A DNA stretch of 64,000 nucleotides from Lingula anatina. Taxonomy: Eukaryota > Brachiopoda > Lingulata > Lingulida > Lingulidae. Numbering within the stretch: position 1 is the stretch's first letter; each line of letters starts with the position of its first letter. The notes beneath the pieces were generated by a model. The model did not search any database. It was not told the DNA's origin and saw only the letters and a list, made by a program, of their open reading frames with translations. The position numbers and the translations under genes are program-made. Below, piece by piece: positions 25,517 through 35,452 of this stretch. The DNA lies in contig NW_019775502.1 in NCBI RefSeq assembly GCF_001039355.2, positions 134,958 through 198,957 of the forward strand, in the 5' to 3' direction.

Positions 25517-25805
25517 GCATAAAACTTTATAATATTAAAACAAATTAATAAAGTGAAAACTTGATTTGATTTGAATGATAACAATAGTAAAAACAGTTAG
25601 GATGCCAATGTACTGTGAAATTAGGTCCTAACACCGAGAAATACATTTAATAGTGCACTTGGTCACCTTTCATGATTCACTTCATTACAGAGCACCACAA
25701 ACTTTATCCATACACAAAACTTCATAAATAAAACTTTAAAATATCTTTAGGTGGTAACCGAATTCAAAGGGTACTTTCAAATGGCTAAGGGCACACTTGT
25801 TGTTG

Positions 25806-27527
25806 TCACATCAAACAAGAGTCCAGATGCCTGTTAATGTCACTTGGCATCACTAAATTACTGCACACAGGACAGGGCACCTTGGTCATAGCCGTAAAGG
25901 TCATTTCAGACTGACCCAACCCTGATGGCTCTGATTGACCACTCTTTTCTGAGAAACTGGACATACTTCCTAGGTTCATCCCCTTTTCATGAATTTTATG
26001 AGAACTAGGTCCAGCCTGGTCTTTACATGACCCATGTTTGGAGCTCTCTTCCATACTAACACTGAAGAGGGATATTGCACCTGTGTCAGACATATCTTTA
26101 TGAGGATTAGATGAACTGCCTGAACTATGATTTGCCTTAGTAGAAGGTTTTACAGTTTCAGATGGCAGAACAATGTTCTTTTTCTGATTTTCACTCTTAT
26201 TCTGATTCTCATTCACAAGATTCACGTCTTTTTCATCGTGGTTGGTCTTTCTAATACCCAAGGCAGCATAGATGTCATACTTTGGCTTTTTAACTCCCAG
26301 AGCTGCATTACTGTCATGTTTGGGCTTCTTCTGGAGTTGACCACCACCTAGTGCTTTGGGTATCGCCTTCTTCTCAAGATTGTCCAAGAAACGCTTTCTG
26401 GCATTTATCACAGTGTCACGTGTTGGGGTACTCATGCCTGAACTGGAGCATTCTGGTTTGTTACTACTGTTTGTAGATTCTGTAGAACTTCCAGGCACAG
26501 ATTCTGGGCTTTTAGAGTGATTTTCTATGGAGTTTAATTTAGGTAAAGTTGGTTTAACTTCAGTGGTATTTGTGCTACTGTTACCAGCAGTGCTACCCAG
26601 TAAAATCCCCTTTCCTTTAAACATTTCTCTTATATCTGCTCCATATTTGGATTTTTTATCAGGAACTTCTTTAGTTTCAGACTCTGTGGAATCTTTGGAT
26701 GTCTTTTTACCCTTTTTCTTCCCATAATCCTCAGGTTCTTTTATCTTATGGTAGGTGCCGCCACATGTCCTCTGGTGATCTGCCCACCAGGGGTCTCTGG
26801 GTGACGGGGCTCTGTTCATTGCACGTCTGACCATTCCAAAATATGGTTTTCTTTTTTGACAGGGCCCATCACACTTCCACCAATGCTGCCTGTAGTTATC
26901 AACTTCATCATGGAAAGAGTGATAAATACTGATACTGGTCCCTGTTTCTTTGTTTATTCTGTTCATATGCTTACAGAATTCAGGTCCATGTCCATCATGA
27001 TCTTTATTATTGTCAGTGACAAATAAGTATGCATGGATCATTTCGTGTAATAAGGTCTCCACCAAGTCCTTCCTTGGCCTGAGTTTCAGCAAGGGCAGGC
27101 TAAGTCTAATGGAGCACAGGCCTCCACGCCCCTCATAGCAACAAAGTCCAGCACAGAGGGTCATACGGGGGCTCCACCGGACCTCCACCCCAGCCAGCCT
27201 CCCCCAGAAGTAAGTGTCATTGAACTCTAAAAACAGGGCCCTTGCATCGGGATTGGGATCTAGAAGCTCCCAACGCTCATCCACCAAAGATATGGTCTTG
27301 TTGTTTATGCCTTTTGCTGGGCTTCTACATGATGATGATGATGTTGACAATGAGGACGATGGTGGTGATGATGGCAGTTCCTGGTTGAACTGTTCCTGGA
27401 GCTGCTTGGCCAGAAGTGTGTCGTTCACAGTCATATCGTCACTGGTTGGGCCTCCTGATTTAGAAGTGGAGCATCTTTCTCGATCATACTGCTCCTGCAG
27501 TTTCAGTGCCAAGGCAAAGTCATCCAT
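25806..27527 (-). CDS. SPRTN: DNA-protein crosslink protease Spartan (573 aa, single coding exon)
   Basis: SPRTN is a replication-coupled metalloprotease that degrades proteins crosslinked to DNA. The SprT domain is clear: catalytic HEMIH at 161-165 with E162, third zinc ligand H180 (GHGPEFCKH), then the zinc-binding DNA-contact region with C219, C223, H251 and C255. A p97/VCP-binding SHP-type box (MFKGKGILLG) is at 302-311. A C-terminal UBZ4 finger uses C552, C555, H567 and C571, ending two residues before the stop. I saw no sure PCNA-binding PIP box. The N-terminus has two copies of a LAxxLQEQ-type ubiquitin-binding-like motif (about residues 5-18 and 37-50). At 573 aa it is longer than human SPRTN (489 aa), mostly in the disordered C-terminal half. 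The coding region has no intron. The minus-strand acceptor at 27535 and donor at 27643 suggest one 5' UTR intron. Confidence 0.97.
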   Translation of the reverse strand: MDDFALALKLQEQYDRERCSTSKSGGPTSDDMTVNDTLLAKQLQEQFNQELPSSPPSSSLSTSSSSCRSPAKGINNKTISLVDERWELLDPNPDARALFLEFNDTYFWGRLAGVEVRWSPRMTLCAGLCCYEGRGGLCSIRLSLPLLKLRPRKDLVETLLHEMIHAYLFVTDNNKDHDGHGPEFCKHMNRINKETGTSISIYHSFHDEVDNYRQHWWKCDGPCQKRKPYFGMVRRAMNRAPSPRDPWWADHQRTCGGTYHKIKEPEDYGKKKGKKTSKDSTESETKEVPDKKSKYGADIREMFKGKGILLGSTAGNSSTNTTEVKPTLPKLNSIENHSKSPESVPGSSTESTNSSNKPECSSSGMSTPTRDTVINARKRFLDNLEKKAIPKALGGGQLQKKPKHDSNAALGVKKPKYDIYAALGIRKTNHDEKDVNLVNENQNKSENQKKNIVLPSETVKPSTKANHSSGSSSNPHKDMSDTGAISLFSVSMEESSKHGSCKDQAGPSSHKIHEKGMNLGSMSSFSEKSGQSEPSGLGQSEMTFTAMTKVPCPVCSNLVMPSDINRHLDSCLM

Positions 27528-27534
27528 GAAAGGC

Positions 27535-27643
27535 CTAAAAAGAAAAGATTTCAGTGGTTTGACATCAATTTAATTTTTAAAAAGGAAACTCTTTTTAACT
27601 TTACTTATCTATATGTAAGGTACTGGATAAATGAAGAACTTAC
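27535..27643 (-). other. Probable 5' UTR intron of SPRTN
   Basis: Read on the minus strand, CTTATGG|GTAAGTT at 27644/27643 is a strong donor, and TCTTTTCTTTTTAG|GCC at 27535/27534 is a strong acceptor 7 bases before the SPRTN ATG. Splicing would create an upstream ATG (ATGGGCCTTTCATGG...) whose short frame overlaps the true start, if transcription begins far enough upstream. Confidence 0.55.
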
Positions 27644-28111
27644 CCATAAGAAGTTGTTATGAAACGGATTTTACTGCTACTCATCTATTTCGTTTTCTTT
27701 GTGAATGTCGATCATTCAAAGGAATCGAATTAAGAATTTTTCATCTGAATGTACACAGTGATATTATTTACCTTTTAACTGTACAGATATGACTAACAAA
27801 TGAACCCAAAGAAAACTCGAAATCCCATCAACTCCAAAGCTTTGAAACTTCAAAACAGGCTCGGTCAGGAAAATGCTAAGTTAACTATACATTTGCGTAT
27901 CAACTTCGCTAATCATACATGCGTAGTGTAAAGAGATGTGTGAACAATTTAAAAATTTAAAAAATTGACAAACATCAATTAGTAGCATTGTATTAATCAA
28001 AATAAGATAATATCGGTTTATGTTCTAAAAAAAATAAATGTATACATTCTAAACTTTATTCCTAATATTGTACTGACTTTACTGGAAGACGCGTCGGCCA
28101 TATTGGTCATC
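27644..28111. promoter_or_regulatory. Shared head-to-head promoter region, SPRTN / ATP5F1C
   Basis: The two genes diverge from this roughly 470-bp interval. It has no TATA box near either start, as is usual for housekeeping genes. ATP5F1C begins at 28112 on the plus strand and the SPRTN 5' exon ends at 27644 on the minus strand. Co-regulation is inferred from distance only. Confidence 0.5.
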
Positions 28112-31100
28112 ATGTTGAAGCAGGCAGTACAAGTTTGCTCGCCAGTATGGTATGTAATTTGTTTGTATGACATATAGTTTTATGTTAAAATTTTTAAATA
28201 CACTCATATGTAGCAAATTAAGTCACACAATCCTGATGTCGCAGCCTAGAAAACCGCATATACCTCATGCCGTTCACTGTAAACCCCCGGCGCCGGTTGC
28301 TCTCCTCTTTTCAACTGAGCAATACAGTCCGCTTTTGATACTGCTTTTAATAAAACAAGTACTCAACGGTAATGTCAGCTTTTCATTGCCAGTGTAAATA
28401 TGTGTAATAAATTTATATACTTTGTTATTTTCACACGTTTTGCACTTACCGTAGTATAGTAAGATCCACACATTTCAGACGAGCATTTGTGAAAGTGAAT
28501 TGAATTTGCACGCCACAAAACGCATGCTGTGCCATTTATGGTCTTACGAACCCTCTCTTTCAAGTTTGAAATTTGTGTTTTTTTTTTGTCAGAAGAAAAC
28601 AGCAAGTTTGATTATGGCCACAAAACAGCAAACGTTAACTGATTAATATTTATATGACAATCGGGCCTTATCCCAGAGCATGTTTGGTAGTGAAAAGACA
28701 GAAATGCATGTATGTCTGTACTGTTTAATTGGGTAATTTATTTGCTTTGAGGTTTGCCCTTGCTGGAGTTACATCCCTGGCAAGGATATCCTCTGTCAGT
28801 TTTTAGAAGAATTTGAGAATAACTATACCAAATAAACTTGTAAATTACATGTCAAGGATATTTTGGCATATTACAAAAAATAAAATGATTTTCTTATTAT
28901 TCAGGGTGCCAAATCGGAACATGGCTACTTTAAAAGACAGTAAGTACATTTGTTTAAAAAAAAATATGCCATGTTGTAGAATTTTATTTATGGGTCATAT
29001 ACAATCTGTATACATTCTTTAAATTGAAAGTTGCTTTCTAGGACTCATGATATTAAAGTACTGAATGTGTAACAATAAATTACACCATAAGTACCATACT
29101 AATGGCAGTGTATTCAAAATTTTTAACAAATTATTTTTCTTCATAGTTTCAATCAGACTGAAGTCAGTCAGCAACATTCAGAAGATCACAAAGTCAATGA
29201 AGATGGTGTCAGCAGCCAAATATGCACGTGCTGAGAGGGACTTGAAGCCAGCCAGGCCTTACGGCAAGGCAGCTCAGGGTGAGAGAGTCCTTTTGATAAG
29301 ATAGTTTTTTGCTGGTTTGATAATGCTTGTTGTTATTTGAACCCATTTAGGTCAGAAATTTTTGTCAGACTGATGAACGTACCACTGACCCTAATTTTGA
29401 GGAAACTTAAATCTGAAATTGCCCACACTGTGGATCTGACATTTCCTCCCCTCTAAAGTTTTATCAAAAATTCATATCAAAGAAAAAATATTGTCTACAG
29501 ACCCTGTTTATAGATTTGTCCTATTGTTGAAAAACTTATCAATTCTGTCTGGCCTTAGATTAAAATTTTGGTGACTTGTAGCATTTCAGAATAATGTAGA
29601 CATATGTCACATAAGTGACAGCTTTCCACAAATGTACCTGACTGATAATATACATAGATAAGGATTACATATGTATCTTTGATAGCTTCATACATACCTC
29701 AATGTGATCCCACAGTACAGCTTAGTCCTCATTTCAAATCATCCCATTCCAGCCTTCTACGACGCAGCTGAGGTTGAAACCTCAGACAAGGGCAGCCACT
29801 TGATCGTTGCGGTGACGTCAGACAGAGGCCTGTGTGGTGCCGTCCACTCCAGCATAGTGAGGGCCATTCGTGCCACCCTGAATGAGACCCCTGCTGGGGA
29901 GGAGACCAAACTGATACTAATTGGGGACAAGGCAAGGGGCATGCTGCACAGGTGGGCTGGAGGTTCAGACACGAGTTCTTTTCTACAGAATCACAGATTT
30001 TGAGTTTTTTAATTCAATTCTTAATAAATATAATAATTCTTAATAATATAAATTTGGATGATGATGATGATGATGAATTCTGATGGTAGCTCCAAGAGAG
30101 TCGAATGATTAAGTATTTGGTACCTTGTTCAGAGACTGTTCTTTTTGAAACCCAAAAGATTAATCTGTATCACCCTTGGCTTACTTGTCATGTACCCTTT
30201 ATGTGAAGTGTAAAAATTTGCATAAAATTTGCCTTAGTGTATTGCAGTCTAGACTCGTCTTGTTGTATGTATATACTTGCCAGACTGTACATTTTCGCAG
30301 CACATGCTGGCATATTAGCCACATTTTATCATATACTTTTATAAAACATGAATTTAGCTAACATTTCATTTCTGTTTTTTTACATTACAGGCAACATGGC
30401 AGCAAAATATTAATGACATTTTCGGATGTAGGGAAGAAACCTCCAACGTTTAATGATGCTTCAGAGGTTGCTAACCAAATTATGAATTGTGGGTTTGATT
30501 TTGAGCGTGGATCAGTTTACTATAATGTTTACAAGTAAGTGGTTTTCAAAGTGTGAACATTTTCTTCCAACTTTTACTACAGTTTTTTTCTTAGAATTTT
30601 TGGTGTTAAAGATTATTATTGCTATTTTATTATTTTTTTGTTGTTGTTGTAAAATTTTCAGTAATTCATATCTGTTAAGAATTGTTCACAGTAGTGTTAT
30701 TAATTTCACCAAAAAGTACGAAGGATGAAAATTGGAGAAAGAAACTTAAATTTTGTGTGACGAATTGAAAAATGTGTAACTTTCATTTTGAAACTAGATG
30801 TGAAATGTCTGCCTTCTAGGTTTTTTTTTTATCCTGTGGCTTAAAGTTTTTGTCAAACAATTTATTTCAAACATACGTCATAATTTGCCTGTCGGTTTCA
30901 GCTACGTACCATCACACAATTAATTTGAAATATCTATAAATAATAATCATTGTCCTCTGTGACTTTCAGATCTGTTGTGTCCTACCAGACCACCACTCTC
31001 CCCATCCACTCCATGTCCGCTGTCACCAAAGCTAAGAACATGGGCATGTACGACAGCGTAGATGACGAGCTCCTGAGGTCTTACAGCGAGTTCCAGTTTG

Positions 31101-31603
31101 CAAGCCTCATATACTATGCCATGAAGGAGGCTGCCACCAGTGAACAGAGCTCTAGGATGACTGCTATGGACGGTGCCAGCAAAAACGCCGGTATGATTTT
31201 TTTGAGGTTTTTTTTAGACTTTTCCTTCTTTGGCTTGACGTAGAGTCAAGCTGTTTTACCATATTGAATGTTTTTTTTTTACGGTCGCTACATTGTATTA
31301 AGTTTTGAAAAAAAAGTATGTAATAGCATTGTTCTCTTGTTTATCAGTTTTAGACTTGTAAAGCCTTGTGAGTAAGTGAAAAAAAGTCATCATTAACTTC
31401 CCATGAAGGGTTTTTAAAATAACACAAAAATTATGTATTGGGTTTATATACTTCACTGTGTAGTCACTGCTGTTGACATTGTTGTTATTTGTTGTCATTC
31501 AGGTGAGATGATAGACAAGTTAACCCTGACCTACAATAGAACCAGACAGGCCGTCATCACCAGAGAGCTCATAGAAATCATCTCAGGAGCTGCTGCTGTA
31601 TAA
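28112..31603 (+). CDS. ATP5F1C: Mitochondrial ATP synthase F1 subunit gamma (289 aa, 7 exons)
   Basis: The gamma subunit is the central rotor shaft of F1Fo-ATP synthase in the mitochondrial matrix. Exons: 28112-28149, 28905-28939, 29147-29278, 29753-29951, 30391-30534, 30970-31190, 31503-31603; every junction is GT-AG and phases agree, giving 290 codons. The start at 28112 gives a presequence ([19 protein letters not shown]) before the conserved mature N-terminus ATLKDI. Family landmarks: [20 protein letters not shown] in exon 3, [12 protein letters not shown] in exon 4, and the C-terminal helix [13 protein letters not shown]...[26 protein letters not shown], which enters the alpha3beta3 core. 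Human gamma is 298 aa. AATAAA is at 32036. Confidence 0.98.
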
Positions 31604-32035
31604 AATTAAAGCCAATTAGGAAACCTAGGGATATATCTACAAATTGTAAATTGATCTTAAGCAAGTATTGTCATTATTATTTAGATTTCAACGCCTTGGG
31701 GAAACTCAGTTGAAAGGGATTTTTGTCCATAGGGATGGAAATATTGATGATTTATTTTCCCAGTGTGTGCACACGTTTTGATCTTTGTTACAGCAGTTCC
31801 CATAGGTGGGATGCTCTCAACGGATTGGAATAGAAGAATAGACTTTTTGGTGCCTGGCACGTTTAATGTTGAAAAGACTTGTGAATATAAAAGAACCAGT
31901 AGAAGAGAAATGGAACAGATTTCAATTATGCGTTTTAGTGGCCGTTTGTTTCACAGTGGTATGGGAGCTGATACAGGTTGAAGATCTTTCGGACTTGATG
32001 GCATCACTATCAAGGGTATTGTAGGATTTTTTTGA

Positions 32036-32041
32036 AATAAA
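32036..32041 (+). terminator. Probable polyadenylation signal of ATP5F1C
   Basis: AATAAA about 430 bp after the stop codon, the best canonical signal before the convergent SSUH2 3' end. Confidence 0.5.
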
Positions 32042-32527
32042 ACCATTTCTCTTGACCAATAGAGGCATTTTTGTGCATTTGATTTCTTAGAAGTGCAAGT
32101 GAGGAGATTTCTTTAATGTACCTGATTGTAAAGGTTTATTGTAGCAGGAGAGAGTACTAAAAACTTTTTCGTATTTACCGCGAGTCTGAAGGCAAAAATA
32201 TTACTTTTTTTTAAACAGTTAAAAAAGGGGCGGTGGGGTTAACCAATCTCCAGTCAGTTTAGTCACTGTTTTGTTTCATGTATAAGTCAAATAATTTCGA
32301 TGTGGAATGTGGGTTTTAGTTCACTTCTCCATCATTTAAAGTAACAACACATGAATGTAAGCCAGCACTAGCTTTTAACCAAGTTTAAGGAATACTGACC
32401 TTAACTTAATATGCAATCTCCCTTGAGCATACAAAGCAAACATAATTACAAACATATAAAGTGAAATCCAATTTCACTCGCATGCCAGTGAGTGAAAGAT
32501 GAAACAAATACTTTGCAAATCAATCAT
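32042..32527. other. Short spacer between convergent ATP5F1C and SSUH2 3' ends
   Basis: AT-rich, no gene. Both neighbouring transcripts appear to end at its borders. Confidence 0.45.
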
Positions 32528-34074
32528 TTTATTGATAGGACAATGTAATACTGGCTTCTTCTCTGGACATATCCATGAGTTGGATACTATGTTATCATTA
32601 AGTCTACCTATCAAAATATGTAGTTCCTAACATCTTAAGACTGATACACAGTATCAAAGTCTAACCAGAAGACTGCTTAATACTGGCCAGTAAAATATTA
32701 AAGATCTGGACAGTAATAACTGCCAAAGTACTGGATACATTGAAGCATTGATCAACAAGCAATAATACTTTCTTTTCTTTCTTTGACAGCTACTCTTGAT
32801 ATAGTGGCGAAAGTTGGCAGGATTTACAGTCTTCATTTTGATCATTTTTTCAAATGGTCTAGTAAAAGCAATGAGGAACTACAAGCTATGTTTTCAGGAT
32901 TTTCAGTTTTTACAACTTTCACCCATGTGGACATCATTTACAAGAAAAAAGAAAGTACCAGTATAAGTGATAGTGTATGCCTTGGGTTAGTTCTGATATC
33001 AATTACACTGACTTATCCAACATCATTTAATTACAAATGACAGACTTCCTTTTCAATTAAACAGTTTAAATTTATAACATATCTGGCAGACTGCTATACA
33101 TTCTGGTTTAATAAAGTATCCTCGGTAAACACTATCAACTGCAAGCATAGACTGGGTTCATTTTCAGATTTTAATTTTTCAACAACATAAATAGTTTAGA
33201 CTTAGGCAACACATTCCACAAGGCAAACTGTTTGTGCATTATACAGTATTCTAAGGCACAGTTTTTACAAATGTAGTGGAATACTACAGTATATCCAAGC
33301 CTTGGTCAATCCACAATGAAAGCGATTATTTGAGTCATGACAGTGCACAACCCACACATCTTGTGTAATATTTGCATAATTTTGGCTCGAGTCATAATAT
33401 TTTGCTTTTTTGTACGACGACTTTCTCCAATATGGAAAGAAATTGGCAGTCATTCAAAAGTGATAAAAAACAGTTCTATAAATATTACACAAAATGCTCG
33501 TTTCACTGACCTGACTCAAATGACCACTTTCTTGTGGAATGACCCACCTTTTAATTGCAAACAATGACTACCAAAAATGAATGTCTTTTCACATTTCTGT
33601 GATGTGTATACTGTCTAGTACATTTTGATGAAGACATTTTCAATTACTATTAAAAAATTGGAGATAAAGTTGTAAACACTGACCACTAAAAAATAACATC
33701 TTCCCATGATTCTCTGACATGTATATTGTCTAGTCCATTCCTGATAAAGACATTTACATGTAGTATTTAAATAATTGGAGATATGGTTGCTTTTACAAAA
33801 CGTGAAAAAAAAAAAATGAACTGAACTGAACTGAATGAGAAACCCCATCCTAATACTTCCCCTTCTCCAATTGTAAGTATAGATTCAGTTTTGACAAGCA
33901 CTCTGGATTTCAAACAAATTTACCCCAAAACTTCACATTTCATCATAACCCCCCCAAACTCCCAAAACACGCAATCAAAACACCAAGAAACATTGTCCTT
34001 ATGCGATGGTGCACCCACATCAAGAAAAGCAACCTTCTATATGATTGTGCACCCATGTCAAGAAACCCAGTCTT
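32528..34074 (-). other. Probable 3' UTR of SSUH2
   Basis: The region from the SSUH2 stop codon to AATAAA on the minus strand (32528-32533) shows no other gene. Its first part carries a 38-bp tandem repeat (33979-34095) that extends into the terminal codons. Confidence 0.45.
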
Positions 34075-34095
34075 CTATATGATGGTGCATCCACA
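33979..34095 (-). repeat. 38-bp tandem repeat overlapping the SSUH2 C-terminus
   Basis: The words GATGGTGCAC, GATTGTGCAC and GATGGTGCAT start at 34005, 34043 and 34081, an exact 38-bp period, with TCAAGAAA and CTTCTATAT also in phase. The 34081 unit contains the last SSUH2 codons and stop. Confidence 0.85.
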
Positions 34096-34864
34096 GCAGC
34101 AGGACTGTGGATAGTTGGACGTCCACACCTTATTCTCAAAGCCATATACAAAGAAGTTGTAGTCCTTGCCCTTCCAGGTGTACAGGCTTTCTGTCACTGG
34201 GATGATACGCACTTGGTGACGCTGGAATCAAGTAAATAAGAATAAACACTCTCAGGAAGTTATGAATTTCAACAATGCAATAGATGATTTGAGGTTCATC
34301 GTCCATGAAATGATTTCACAGCCGAATCTAAAATCCTACATTGTTTTCAACTGTAGATGGTTCAGCAGCTTGGTACACATGTAAATTGAAATTGAAAACC
34401 TCCATATACTCAAACAGTAAATACAATTATGCTCAGATGGCTTTGTCAGCCAGAGCTTAAGTGAAACACAAGGGGAATTTTTGGTTTTTATTTTTTTTTC
34501 TTTCTATTTTATTTTAATATTATTTAAAAAAAAATTATTCTATTTATTATTTTTTGCATAATGATCAAGAAAAGCACAATTGCCATAACTAAGAGCTGTG
34601 TTCACACCAAAGACAATTCCATTTTAGTTACTCCCTACCTGCAACAAAATCCTCTCCATCTGGAACTGTGTGTTGTGTCTCTCTACCAGTTGTTGGGATG
34701 CCTGGTTGATGGTTGCATCTGGGAAGTGGTTGATGGGCCAGACACGAGGAAGTTCCTCCTCGAAGGCCACTTGCCCAGTCACTGACCGGATCAGTTCATC
34801 AGGGAGGGACGTACGCTCTACGATGTGGTCATTCATGTTGTTGGTCCTGAAAAGGGCATGTTAG

Positions 34865-34928
<64 letters not shown>

Positions 34929-35413
34929 CATGAGTGGTGAAAAATGAAACATATAACTTGTTTAATATCTCATAATAAACTACATGCAAAAAATCTATCA
35001 TAACAGATATTTCATGAACTCAAGACCTTATCTGTGGGTAAAATAATTTTACAGTATTTTGTAGTCAGGAAGAAGTAAATTAGATCTTCAATAATGATCT
35101 CATTTAATCATCAGCTGTGTTAATAAAAGCTGGTCCTGGTGCTTTATTCATCTTGTTCGCACAAACATGTCCACTTACCATGTGATGGTCAAGCGTATGA
35201 AGCACTTTAAGTTCCCCTTGGCGTCACAGGTACGGCAGGGGACTTGACCGTGACCATGACAGACGTGACACCTGAAAGAGATCAACACAGTTAAATACAT
35301 TATTATACACCAAATGTGTGCCCTGTGATAGGAACACAGGTGGTGTGAGGCATCTGTCCTATCGCCCACCTGATGCACACACAGACAAGTCCTGCTCATA
35401 TGCAAGCATGTGT

Positions 35414-35452
<39 letters not shown>

